10,488 bases of DNA from an uncultured Prevotellaceae bacterium (GCA_937892315.1 CALAVF010000225.1:1-10488); one strand, 5' to 3'; positions 1-7,371 are shown, counted from the first letter of the stretch. The notes: generated from the letters alone by a model not told the origin. A program made the numbers and translations.

Positions 1-535
1 GGAGTTTGTATTCGTTGAACTCGACCTCCTTGAGTTTCAGAAAACAATATTTGAAATAGTTGAGGTCGAACATGACGCTGGTTCTGTCCATCTCTGCCTG
101 CGGATAGCAAGAGGCGAATGCGGCAACCGCCGTGGGCTGCACGACGGGCAAGAACTGGAACTTGGGGAGGGCGCGGATGGCTTTGGCGATGGCGGCAATT
201 TCTGCCTCGCTGTACTGCCCATTGCGGGCTCGCCCTTCGGCGATGAAATCATAGAGCGACTGCTCGCCCAAATCTTCTTGCAGATACACCATCTCATCTG
301 CCGATACCGCCAAGACTTCTGGCACGGGAAGATGGGCATCCTTAAAAGTTTGAGCCCATGCGATGAAGGCGTGATTCTCTTCTCGATTCGTACCGATGAC
401 GGCAATGATAGTTGAGCGTTTTTCTTCTCCTGCAACTCGGAAATACTGCCGGTTGCTGCCTGCTGCCGACAAGGGCACAATTGCGTCAGGCTCTCTACCC
501 GTCAAACTTTTGTATAATTGTTGTATCCTCTCCAT
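1..535 (-). CDS. Phosphotransferase of the APH-like fold, N-terminal part only (3' end lies outside the window)
   Basis: The frame stays open from an ATG at 535 to the left edge, giving 178 residues. The protein starts MERIQQLYKSLTGREPDA and carries SAAGSNRQYFRV (residues 23-34), which resembles the nucleotide-binding Gly-rich turn of aminoglycoside phosphotransferase-like kinases. VIGTNREENHAF (46-57), LPVPEVLAVS (69-78), VYLQEDLGEQSLYDF (83-97) and DLNYFKYCFLK (157-167) are as I recall them in a Bacteroidota family often annotated as phosphotransferase with a RapZ C-terminal domain. The catalytic HxD and metal-binding parts lie beyond the edge, so substrate and domain architecture cannot be seen. 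It probably phosphorylates a sugar or small molecule in the cytoplasm; that is inference. The start lies 5 bases after the permease stop, so it is very probably co-transcribed and perhaps translationally coupled. Confidence 0.82.
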   Translation of the reverse strand, partial: MERIQQLYKSLTGREPDAIVPLSAAGSNRQYFRVAGEEKRSTIIAVIGTNREENHAFIAWAQTFKDAHLPVPEVLAVSADEMVYLQEDLGEQSLYDFIAEGRARNGQYSEAEIAAIAKAIRALPKFQFLPVVQPTAVAAFASCYPQAEMDRTSVMFDLNYFKYCFLKLKEVEFNEYKL

Positions 536-540
536 ACGTT

Positions 541-1740
541 CTACGCTTTTCGTTTCCAAATGCTCATCACCTTATTCTTCACCGCCACCACATTGAATGC
601 ACTGACCACAACCAGCAGAACCAATCCGACGAGCAATGCCGGAAGGATGGAAGGGGATTCGTAGTCGGGGAAGAAGTTCTCAAACAAACCGAGGTAGATG
701 TTCCGAACCACCAACAAGATTGCCACCGCCAGAAGCAGCACCAAGACATTCAGTCCGATGGTCAAAGCCTGATAAGGGAACGACACCTTGGAAGGTGAAT
801 AGCCAATCAGCAACAGATTTTCGAGTTTGGTGCTATTCTTCTGAACCAGCAAAAAGACGCTAAGCATCAGAATATAGAAGGACAAGGCACTGATGACCAA
901 GCCAATCACCATGACAATGCTGACGATGATGCGTAGCACAAAGGTGGTCTTCGAGGCATCCAACTTATTTTCGTCCGTTTCGTAATCACGCTCTTGCAGA
1001 TAACTTGCGATGCGAGCATCCGTCGGGTTGTTCACTTCCATGATGAGGCGTGTCGGCTCTTTCATCGTGTTGCCATTGGCATATCGCCCGTTAGCCCACC
1101 GCATGAATGCTTCTGGCACAAGAATGGTGTTCAGACGTGAGGAGAAGCCCACGATTCTACCGTCAAAATCATCCACGCTGCCATTGCCTGCAATCTGGAT
1201 TTTCAGTTTCATCGCCCCCAAAATGCCCTCGCTGAGTTTCGGAAGCCCCTTGCCCTGTGCATAGCCAAAGTTGTAGAGGTCGAGATAGTTCTTCGGCAGA
1301 ATGATGGGAATATCCGTATCACCCTCCTGATAAGTCCACGCATCGCTCTTCACATCGACAAAAGCGTCGGGCACACTCTCGAAAAACATCTCTGTGGAAA
1401 AATTGGCAAAGCCATCCACGTCAAACCGTGCCCGCACATTGAAAGAACTGGGCGTGAAAGCACCGATGTTCTCCACAAAAGACTCGCTTTTCAGTTCTTC
1501 CATCTCGTCCTCGCTGAACGCATTGAGTTTGCCTGCGATGGAAGAGATGGCACCAATCTTTTTGTTGACAATCAGATAGTCTGCCTTCATGAAACTATCC
1601 TCACTGTCCAAAGCCTGATAATCATTATAAAACTGCACACCCAGCAAGATAATCGCCACCCCGACCAGGTTGGCAAAGAAGAAGCCCAAGAATTGAGGTA
1701 TGCTGATGTGCTGTCGCAAAAGTTTCCAAACCAGTTTCAT
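541..1740 (-). CDS. MacB/FtsX-like ABC transporter permease
   Basis: The gene encodes 399 residues. A hydrophobic segment at about 17-38 is followed by a long polar region (about 40-265), then three more membrane segments at about 268-299, 325-346 and 364-388. One N-terminal helix, a large periplasmic domain and three C-terminal helices is the topology of MacB/LolC/FtsX-type permeases (type VII ABC). The short GYSPSKVSF stretch (313-321) sits where these permeases usually have the cytoplasmic loop touching the ATPase. The ATPase gene ends 13 bases upstream and is the obvious partner. Such systems use ATP in the cytoplasm to drive conformational changes in the periplasm rather than move a substrate through the membrane; here the cargo is unknown. 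The family assignment rests on topology and context, because primary sequence is poorly conserved in this superfamily. Confidence 0.8.
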   Translation of the reverse strand: MKLVWKLLRQHISIPQFLGFFFANLVGVAIILLGVQFYNDYQALDSEDSFMKADYLIVNKKIGAISSIAGKLNAFSEDEMEELKSESFVENIGAFTPSSFNVRARFDVDGFANFSTEMFFESVPDAFVDVKSDAWTYQEGDTDIPIILPKNYLDLYNFGYAQGKGLPKLSEGILGAMKLKIQIAGNGSVDDFDGRIVGFSSRLNTILVPEAFMRWANGRYANGNTMKEPTRLIMEVNNPTDARIASYLQERDYETDENKLDASKTTFVLRIIVSIVMVIGLVISALSFYILMLSVFLLVQKNSTKLENLLLIGYSPSKVSFPYQALTIGLNVLVLLLAVAILLVVRNIYLGLFENFFPDYESPSILPALLVGLVLLVVVSAFNVVAVKNKVMSIWKRKA

Positions 1741-1753
1741 CTTGTCACGGTTA

Positions 1754-2398
1754 TTAAAGATTCAACACTGCATGATAATCCAGTTCGATATGTTTGCCGA
1801 TGCTGGTGGCGATAATGCCAGCCCCTTGACGTGCCGCCTCTTCGGTCATGATGCGTCCCATGATGTCGGCATTGGTGTCGTCGAGGTGGCTGATGGGTTC
1901 GTCAACAAAAAGGAAATCGAAAGGCTGACAAAGGGAACGAATCAAGGCGACTCGCTGCTGCTGACCGAAGGACATCAAGCCCATCTTTGTGTTCATCTTC
2001 TCGGTGATGCCGAGCATTTCAAACCACTCTTTGATTTTCTTTTTCTTCTGAAAACCCGTCAGTTTGTTCTTGATGTCCACATTCTCCATCGCCGTGAGTT
2101 CGGGGAACATACGAAGTTCCTGCCACAGCAGAGCGATGTGCTTCTTACGGACGGTCGTCCATTGCTTGACGGTGTAGCGGCTCACGTCTTCACCATCGAA
2201 GAGTATCTGTCCTTGATAATCGTGACGATAGCCATCAATGAAACTGCACAGCGAAGACTTTCCTGTGCCTGAGTTGGCTTCAACAAGGTAGATTTTTCCC
2301 TTCTCAAACGTCACGTCCCGGTTCCACACATCACTCACAACATCGTTGCGATTGACGAATACATCTGGAAGCGTATGAATCAGTTGTATCTTGTTCAT
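1754..2398 (-). CDS. ABC transporter ATP-binding protein with non-canonical motifs
   Basis: This 214-residue protein is a single nucleotide-binding domain. Visible motifs are a Walker A (ANSGTGKSS, 41-49), a Q-loop (LLWQELRMFPELTAMENV, Q93), a signature (MSFGQQQR, 142-149), a Walker B (FLFVDEP, catalytic E167) and a D-loop (SHLDD, 170-174). Three positions differ from the consensus. The first Walker A glycine is Ala41, the LSGGQ signature reads MSFGQ, and the switch position after IIAT is Ser199 where His is expected (IATSIGKH instead of IATHD). Spacing is otherwise normal and the catalytic glutamate is intact, so it is probably a working but divergent ATPase. It lies between the DUF4836-type lipoprotein gene and the permease gene, with 13-base gaps on both sides, and should power that permease at the inner face of the membrane. 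The start is an ATG. Confidence 0.9.
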   Translation of the reverse strand: MNKIQLIHTLPDVFVNRNDVVSDVWNRDVTFEKGKIYLVEANSGTGKSSLCSFIDGYRHDYQGQILFDGEDVSRYTVKQWTTVRKKHIALLWQELRMFPELTAMENVDIKNKLTGFQKKKKIKEWFEMLGITEKMNTKMGLMSFGQQQRVALIRSLCQPFDFLFVDEPISHLDDTNADIMGRIMTEEAARQGAGIIATSIGKHIELDYHAVLNL

Positions 2399-2411
2399 TC
2401 AAGTGATTATT

Positions 2412-3875
2412 TCAATTGTTTCCCTGTTTCTCTTTCACCTCAATCACCACATCCACTTCGTTGGCTGCAGAAGACTTTACAATGATTGACTCGATGTCAC
2501 CCAATGCCTTGCCCAGCATGGCTGCACGTCCCTTCAACTTCTTTTCCCATCCCATCTTAGCCATATCCAAATAGAGGAAAAGCCAATTGTTTTTCATCTC
2601 TGCCTCGTATGCTTTCAGTTTTGTATTGGGGGTGTTCTCAAGACGAGAAAGTGTTCCATCAGCAGCATAATAGAGGTCGTTGCCGTCAACACCCCACTGC
2701 CATACTTTGCCTTCGGCATGAAGCACATAGTGATGATTGCCATCGTCCTGCATCGACATGCCATATTCTTTCATGCTCGCTTCCCAATAGTCTACGTCTT
2801 GCAAGAAGTCGGTGTTCTTCAGTTGAGCGTATGCCACAAAATCATCTGTGTTTCCGTCAAACACGTGCTGTGACAATCCTACTGTTACATCACCATCTAC
2901 CGCCTTCAGCATTTGCTCAACATCAATGGCTCTTTCCAATAGGAACAACACTTCTTTTGCCTTTTTATCTCCTTTGAGTTTCTGGAGCAACCATTCGCCT
3001 TTCACACCCAAACCCAACCAGATTGGCAGGTCTTCCGATGCCTTGTCAATATAGCGTCCCTGAATCTTGTGCAGGTTCTTGTTAGTCTCTTCCAACAACT
3101 GCTGTACCTTTTCGGTATTGCCCCAGGCTGCACAATGAAAGGTCTCTTTTCCATCGTTCAGGTTCATCGTGGCAAGCATATCAATATCACTTTCTCTCAC
3201 CGAGTTTGGCAGCATTAGCAGATGGCGAACGTATGTATATACAGGCAATGGCAAAGCCAACAACTTAGAATAGCAAACCACTTCTGTTGTCTCATGCTCC
3301 AACTTGCCGTATGCATCCGTAGAGACAAAACTCTCGTCCTCTTTCTGATTCATCAGTTGCTGAGCCATCTGCCCTACACGCGAACTGCCGCCCTCGGACG
3401 AGAGCAAGAGGAAGGTCTTCCCGTCGTATGCATAATGAAAGTCGCCCATCAGTGTGCCACACATCAAATCGTGCCTCTCCACAGGCTTCGATGCCAACCC
3501 CTGCTTTTGTAAGAGCATGAGAAAGTCCTTTACATCGCCATCGTCATTCACCTTCATGGTCAATCCCATGGAGCCATCGGGCATCTTGAAGAAGAAAACA
3601 GGCATGGTGAAGTCAAAACCCATCTTCATCGGGTCGTCGATGTATTCTTTTGCCTGCTTCATATCCTTGCTTGACACCAAGAGTTTCAGGTAAGTGTCAA
3701 GGTTTTTCATCACATCCGAATGTGCGAGGTCCCACTTTTCCGCCACAGTTCTCACATCCACCTTTGCGACCAATGTGGCATTGGCTGGTATCGTGTTTTG
3801 ATAGTCGGTCTTGCTGCATGAACAAACAGCCATGAGCAACCCGAAGACAAACAATAAATGGTAAATCGTTTTCAT
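2412..3875 (-). CDS. DUF4836-type lipoprotein
   Basis: The chosen start is the ATG at 3875, giving 487 residues; a TTG 18 bases upstream (3893) would overlap rsmE and precede the signal peptide. The N-terminus MKTIYHLLFVFGLLMAVCSCSK is a lipoprotein signal peptide. Cys20 (after V-C-S) is the better lipidation site, Cys18 an alternative. The mature part opens with IPANATLVAKVDVRTVAEK, which resembles the opening I associate with the Bacteroidota DUF4836 family, and the length of about 490 residues also fits. No catalytic motif is evident, and it has no further membrane segments. It should be anchored in an envelope membrane facing the periplasm or surface. The gene begins 4 bases after the rsmE stop and is followed 13 bases later by the ABC ATPase gene, so a role with that transporter is plausible but unproven. 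Confidence 0.78.
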   Translation of the reverse strand: MKTIYHLLFVFGLLMAVCSCSKTDYQNTIPANATLVAKVDVRTVAEKWDLAHSDVMKNLDTYLKLLVSSKDMKQAKEYIDDPMKMGFDFTMPVFFFKMPDGSMGLTMKVNDDGDVKDFLMLLQKQGLASKPVERHDLMCGTLMGDFHYAYDGKTFLLLSSEGGSSRVGQMAQQLMNQKEDESFVSTDAYGKLEHETTEVVCYSKLLALPLPVYTYVRHLLMLPNSVRESDIDMLATMNLNDGKETFHCAAWGNTEKVQQLLEETNKNLHKIQGRYIDKASEDLPIWLGLGVKGEWLLQKLKGDKKAKEVLFLLERAIDVEQMLKAVDGDVTVGLSQHVFDGNTDDFVAYAQLKNTDFLQDVDYWEASMKEYGMSMQDDGNHHYVLHAEGKVWQWGVDGNDLYYAADGTLSRLENTPNTKLKAYEAEMKNNWLFLYLDMAKMGWEKKLKGRAAMLGKALGDIESIIVKSSAANEVDVVIEVKEKQGNN

Positions 3876-3879
3876 GTTG

Positions 3880-4605
3880 TTATTGATTTGCAAGATTCAT
3901 TAAATGGACAGCCACCAATGCTGCCGTTTCCGTTCGCAATCGGCTTTTTCCGAGCGTCACACTCTGGAAACCCAGAGAAAGAGCCAACTTCACTTCGTCG
4001 ATGGAGAAATCGCCTTCGGGACCCACCAGAACCAGAGCGTCTTCGCCCGCCTTGAGCACGTCCTTTAGAGGTTTCTTCTCGCCCAACTCGTCCTCTTCGT
4101 AACAATGGCAGATGAACTTCTGTCCCGGCTGCTCCTGCACTTTCTGCAAGAAAGCCTTGAAATCCGTCATTTCGTTCAGTACGGGTTTCCATGCCTTGTG
4201 GCTCTGTTTCATGGCAGAGATGAGGATTTTGTCGATGCGTTCGGTCTTCACCACCGTTCTTTCCGACCATCGGCAATGAAGGAAAGTCAGTTCGTCAAAA
4301 CCTATTTCCGTCGCCTTTTCCGCCAGCCATTCCATCCTGTCCATGTTCTTTGTGGGAGCCACAGCCAGATGCAGATGAGGCATCCATTGCCGTTCCTGCG
4401 GCAAGGTGTCCTCGATGCGGTAGAGGCAACGCTTCTTGGTCGCTTCGGCAACAGTCGCACGATAGAACGTGCCTTGTCCGTCCATCAGCATCAGTTCGTC
4501 GCCCATGCTCATACGAAGCACACGAACAGCGTGTTGAGCCTCCTCTTCAGGAAGTTCACACACGCTGGCAGCATTGGGAACATAGAAAAAACGTACCTCT
4601 TTCAC
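3880..4605 (-). CDS. rsmE: 16S rRNA (uracil(1498)-N(3))-methyltransferase RsmE
   Basis: This SPOUT-class enzyme uses S-adenosylmethionine to methylate N3 of U1498 in 16S rRNA of the small subunit. The 241-residue protein has the usual N-terminal PUA-like part (FFYVPNAASVCELPEEEAQHAVRVLRMSMGDEL, 6-38) and a C-terminal trefoil-knot domain. The knot signatures are clear: LVGPEGDFSIDEV (193-205) and LGKSRLRTETAAL (218-230). KATEIGFDEL (97-106) and SAMKQSHKAW (130-139) are further family blocks. The start codon is GTG at 4605: an in-frame TGA lies 12 bases upstream of it and no other start precedes the conserved FFYVP. It lies 31 bases after tsaD and 4 bases before the DUF4836-type gene, within the same likely operon. 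Confidence 0.97.
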   Translation of the reverse strand: MKEVRFFYVPNAASVCELPEEEAQHAVRVLRMSMGDELMLMDGQGTFYRATVAEATKKRCLYRIEDTLPQERQWMPHLHLAVAPTKNMDRMEWLAEKATEIGFDELTFLHCRWSERTVVKTERIDKILISAMKQSHKAWKPVLNEMTDFKAFLQKVQEQPGQKFICHCYEEDELGEKKPLKDVLKAGEDALVLVGPEGDFSIDEVKLALSLGFQSVTLGKSRLRTETAALVAVHLMNLANQ

Positions 4606-4636
4606 AACTTCAAGTCTTCAATTGCCTTACGGCGAG

Positions 4637-5662
4637 TTAAAAGTTCTTCGATTTTTCCATTCTTGCGTATGCAGGCAGGTCGATGGAGGCAAAGTCCTTG
4701 TCGAGATACTTGAAATAGCCCGTAATGCCTATCATTGCCGCATTGTCGGTCGTATAAGAGAACTTGGGAATAAAGATTTTCCAGCCGTAACGCTTGGCAT
4801 GGTCACGAAAAGCGTTGCGAAGCCCGTTGTTGGCACTCACACCACCAGCCACAGCCACCTGCTTGATGCTGGTGTCCTTCACCGCCTTACGCAGTTTCTT
4901 CATCAAGATGTCAACAATGGTCTTCTCCAACGAAGCCGCTAAATCTTCCTTGTGGTGCTCAATGAAGTCAGGGTCTTCTTTCAGCCAATCACGCAAGTGG
5001 TAGAGGAAAGAAGTCTTCAGGCCGGAGAAACTGTAGTCGTAGCCCGCGATGTCAGGCTTGGAGAACTCGTAGGCGTTGGGATTGCCTTGCCGAGCCAGTT
5101 TGTCGATAATGGGACCACCCGGATAGCCTAAGCCCATCACCTTCGAGCACTTGTCAATCGCCTCTCCTGCCGCATCGTCGATGGTTTGTCCCAGAATCTC
5201 CATGTCCTTATACGAGTTGACCTTCACAATCTGACTATTGCCGCCGCTGACGAGGAGGCAAAGATAGGGGAACGTCGGCTGGCCGTGGTCGTCCTCGCTC
5301 TCACGGATGAAGTGTGCCAGCACGTGTCCCTGCAAGTGGTTCACGTCAATCATGGGGATGCCCAACGCCCGTGCGAAACCTTTGGCAAAACTCACGCCCA
5401 CCAACAGGCTACCCATCAAGCCGGGACCTCGAGTGAAAGCCACGGCATTCAGGTCTTCCTTGGTGATGCCAGCCCGCTTGATGGCAGCATCCACCACCGG
5501 CACAATGTTTTGCTGATGTGCCCGAGACGCCAACTCCGGCACCACCCCACCATATTCCTCATGCACAGCCTGCGAGGCGGTCACATTGCTCAACAGAATG
5601 CCATCCTTCAGCACAGCCGCACTCGTATCGTCGCATGAACTTTCTATTGCAAGTATATACAT
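4637..5662 (-). CDS. tsaD: tRNA N6-adenosine threonylcarbamoyltransferase TsaD
   Basis: TsaD transfers threonylcarbamoyl from threonylcarbamoyl-AMP to A37 of ANN-decoding tRNAs, working with TsaB and TsaE in bacteria. The ATG at 5662 gives 341 residues beginning MYILAIESSCDDTSAA, the conserved N-terminus. An in-frame upstream start at 5722 would add 20 residues overlapping map and is not favoured. The metal-binding HxxGH is present as HLQGH (His109, His113). The nucleotide-binding signatures are LVSGGNS (137-143), DDAAGEAIDK (162-171), GGVSANNGLR (273-282) and TTDNAAM, whose Asp306 is the third metal ligand. The length matches bacterial TsaD (about 340). It starts 5 bases after the map stop and is the second gene of the likely operon. 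No lesion was seen. Confidence 0.98.
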   Translation of the reverse strand: MYILAIESSCDDTSAAVLKDGILLSNVTASQAVHEEYGGVVPELASRAHQQNIVPVVDAAIKRAGITKEDLNAVAFTRGPGLMGSLLVGVSFAKGFARALGIPMIDVNHLQGHVLAHFIRESEDDHGQPTFPYLCLLVSGGNSQIVKVNSYKDMEILGQTIDDAAGEAIDKCSKVMGLGYPGGPIIDKLARQGNPNAYEFSKPDIAGYDYSFSGLKTSFLYHLRDWLKEDPDFIEHHKEDLAASLEKTIVDILMKKLRKAVKDTSIKQVAVAGGVSANNGLRNAFRDHAKRYGWKIFIPKFSYTTDNAAMIGITGYFKYLDKDFASIDLPAYARMEKSKNF

Positions 5663-5667
5663 ATATC

Positions 5668-6531
5668 TCAATAGGTCAAAATTTCCAGTCCTTCTTCCGT
5701 CATCAGATAAGTGTGTTCCCACTGGGCGGAGTCGCTATAATCTTCGGTCACGACCGTCCAGTCGTCATCGCTGTCCACAAACACCTTCCAGTCGCCCTCG
5801 TTAATCATGGGCTCAATCGTAAACACCATGCCCGGCACCAGCAACATGCCCGTACCCCTCTTGCCATAGTGCTCCATGTCGGGTTCTTCGTGGAAAGCAT
5901 TGCCCACGCCGTGGCCACACAGGTCGCGAACAACGGTGTAGCCATTCTTGTGGGCATACTTGGTGATGGCAGCCGCAGAGTCGCCCACAAACGTATAGGG
6001 CTTGCAAGCCTCCGCACCGATTTCCATACACTCCTTCGCCACTTTCACCAAGCGTTCACGTTCCGGTGTCGTCCTGCCGATGATGAACATGCGACTGGCA
6101 TCGGCAAAGTAACCATCGAGGATGGTGGTGCAATCCACATTGATGATGTCGCCTTCCTCCAACACTTCTTCGTCGGAGGGGATGCCATGACACACCACCT
6201 CGTTGATGCTCGTGCAGCAACTCTTCGGAAAACCTTCGTAATTGAGCGGAGCAGGAATGCCCCCGTTCTTCGTGGTGAAATCATACACCAGTTGGTCAAT
6301 CTCCAGCGTGCTCATGCCTTCGCGAATCTTCTCTGCCACCAGGTCAAGCACCGCCGTGTTCAGCACACCCGCCTTCCGGATGCCCTCAATCTGCTCTGGA
6401 GTCTTTATCAAATCACGTGTGGGGACGAGATGGCCTTTGTTCTGGAACGAGAGAATCTTTCTGTCCATCTCCGTCAGTGGTTGACCGCCCTTCACGTGCC
6501 AATTTCTTGGATACTTCTTCATCAGTCCCAT
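5668..6531 (-). CDS. map: Methionine aminopeptidase type I with N-terminal extension
   Basis: Map removes the initiator methionine from new proteins in the cytoplasm. The ATG at 6531 gives 287 residues; an ATG at 6522 (MKKYPRNWHV, 284 residues) is equally possible, while a TTG at 6540 is less likely. Five metal ligands of the pita-bread fold are visible: Asp133 (NVDCTT), Asp144 (FADASR), His207 (CGHGVG), Glu240 (TIEPM) and Glu272 (QWEHT). His214 (FHEEP) matches the substrate-contacting histidine. About 40 residues (KKYPRNWHVKGGQPLTEMDRKI and following) precede the catalytic domain, making it longer than the E. coli enzyme (264 residues). I regard this extension as usual for Bacteroidota. It is the first gene of the minus-strand run and has a promoter just upstream. 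Confidence 0.97.
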   Translation of the reverse strand: MGLMKKYPRNWHVKGGQPLTEMDRKILSFQNKGHLVPTRDLIKTPEQIEGIRKAGVLNTAVLDLVAEKIREGMSTLEIDQLVYDFTTKNGGIPAPLNYEGFPKSCCTSINEVVCHGIPSDEEVLEEGDIINVDCTTILDGYFADASRMFIIGRTTPERERLVKVAKECMEIGAEACKPYTFVGDSAAAITKYAHKNGYTVVRDLCGHGVGNAFHEEPDMEHYGKRGTGMLLVPGMVFTIEPMINEGDWKVFVDSDDDWTVVTEDYSDSAQWEHTYLMTEEGLEILTY

Positions 6532-6556
6532 AGTTATCAATTGTCTTAATCTTGTG

Positions 6557-6564
6557 CAAAGTTA
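6557..6564 (-). promoter_or_regulatory. Bacteroidota-type -7 promoter box for the map operon
   Basis: On the minus strand this reads TAACTTTG, an exact match to the TAnnTTTG -7 box of the Bacteroidota primary sigma factor. Transcription would start near 6550, leaving a leader of about 20 bases before the map ATG at 6531. No perfect TTTG is found at the usual -33 distance, so the upstream element is weak or degenerate. Confidence 0.6.
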
Positions 6565-6625
6565 CGACCTTTTTTCCACACATGACACCTATTTGAGCAC
6601 ATTATTAAATTATTTTCGTATTTCA

Positions 6626-6657
6626 TTTGCCCAAATCACTTTCTTTTACGAATTTTG
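6626..6657 (+). promoter_or_regulatory. Probable promoter of the DUF4738-type lipoprotein gene
   Basis: A TTTG at 6626-6629 and GAATTTTG at 6650-6657 are 20 bases apart, the spacing expected of Bacteroidota -33 (TTTG) and -7 (TAnnTTTG) elements; the -7 box has one mismatch (G for T). Transcription would start near 6664, about 22 bases before the ATG at 6686. It is divergent from the map promoter within a 154-base gap. Confidence 0.5.
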
Positions 6658-6685
6658 TACCTCGAAAACTAAAACCACTTGATCC

Positions 6686-7276
6686 ATGAGAATATTGAAA
6701 ATGGCAGCATTGTCGCTGCTGACAACCTTGGCGATGACTTCTTGCAAGAATGAGCCAAAGCCTCCTGTTGAGGAACGAATTGTTGAAGATGTTGACCCTG
6801 CCACGGGCATCATCTCGCTGCGAGACTACACCCTTTCTGACACCATCACCGTCGGCGGGAAACTTTATCATTATACTTACACATTGGAGCATGTCGATTC
6901 CATGCCCGTCGTCATCAACCCACAAGGGCTGGAGTATCATGAAAGCCGTGTAAGAATTGCCATCAAAAATGCCGACAAGGAAATCTTCAACAAGACTTTC
7001 TACAAGAAAAACTTCCACGACCAAGTGCCTGCCGAGTTCTTGAAGACCTCCACGATGGTAGGTGTCAACTACAATTTCACCAAACGAGACGAAGACCGTT
7101 CCGCTTTCTTTTTCATCGTAACGGTAGGAGACCCCGACGAGACATCAGACATGGTTTACCCATTGGAACTGAAGGTAGCCACCGACGGCAGTTACTCGCT
7201 GAAAAAAGCAGAAAACCTCGAAACTGAGCCGCTGAGCCCAGGGCTGAACATCGACCCAAGCGAAGACGCAGTGTGA
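6686..7276 (+). CDS. DUF4738-type lipoprotein
   Basis: The gene encodes 196 residues and is the only plus-strand gene in the window. MRILKMAALSLLTTLAMTSCKNE is a lipoprotein signal peptide with Cys20 as the lipidation site. The mature part (about 40-185) looks like one beta-rich domain: YHYTYTLEHVDSMPVVINPQG, YHESRVRIAIKNADKEIFNKTF and YPLELKVATDGSYSL fit the pattern I recall for the Bacteroidota family DUF4738. No catalytic residues are recognisable and the function is unknown. The C-terminus (NLETEPLSPGLNIDPSEDAV) is probably disordered. The gene stands alone with its own promoter, and its stop codon TGA (7274-7276) is the first three bases of a 24-base tandem repeat. It should be an envelope lipoprotein; which membrane cannot be judged. 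Confidence 0.8.
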   Translation: MRILKMAALSLLTTLAMTSCKNEPKPPVEERIVEDVDPATGIISLRDYTLSDTITVGGKLYHYTYTLEHVDSMPVVINPQGLEYHESRVRIAIKNADKEIFNKTFYKKNFHDQVPAEFLKTSTMVGVNYNFTKRDEDRSAFFFIVTVGDPDETSDMVYPLELKVATDGSYSLKKAENLETEPLSPGLNIDPSEDAV

Positions 7277-7321
7277 GAACACGCGGAACGACATCCTTGA
7301 GAACACGCGGAACGACATTCT
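7274..7321 (+). repeat. Two-copy 24-base tandem repeat overlapping a stop codon
   Basis: Copy 1 (7274-7297) and copy 2 (7298-7321) both begin TGAGAACACGCGGAACGACA and differ at one base near the end (ATCCT versus ATTCT). The first TGA is the stop codon of the upstream lipoprotein gene. No third copy was seen. It is probably a recent slippage duplication or part of a dispersed intergenic repeat. Confidence 0.9.
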
Positions 7322-7334
7322 GACAGATTGAGCA

Positions 7335-7365
7335 TGGTGGCATCCTCCCTGCGAGGATGCCACCA
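7335..7365. repeat. Perfect 13-bp inverted repeat (hairpin)
   Basis: TGGTGGCATCCTC (7335-7347) pairs perfectly with GAGGATGCCACCA (7353-7365) around a 5-base loop (CCTGC). Neither strand has a proper T run directly after the stem: the plus strand continues AAAGAC and the minus strand ATGCTC. It could be a transcript-end stabilising structure or a remnant of a repeat element rather than a classic intrinsic terminator. Confidence 0.85.
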
Positions 7366-7371
7366 AAAGAC

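Noticed and set aside
37..480. 147-residue minus-strand open frame rich in Ser and Pro
   Set aside because: It is an out-of-frame shadow of the real phosphotransferase frame, which runs from 535 to the left edge and gives recognisable family motifs.
4105..4713. 202-residue plus-strand open frame opposite rsmE and the tsaD end
   Set aside because: It is an antisense shadow: rsmE is unambiguous on the other strand and this frame shows no domain.
5663..5722. Longer tsaD start adding 20 residues
   Set aside because: The extra residues overlap the end of map and precede the conserved MYILAIESSCDDT start; the ATG at 5662 fits the usual family length.
5518..6549. 343-residue plus-strand open frame opposite map and the start of tsaD
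   Set aside because: It is rich in His, Arg and Gln, as expected of the antisense of conserved genes, has no family resemblance, and both minus-strand genes are certain.
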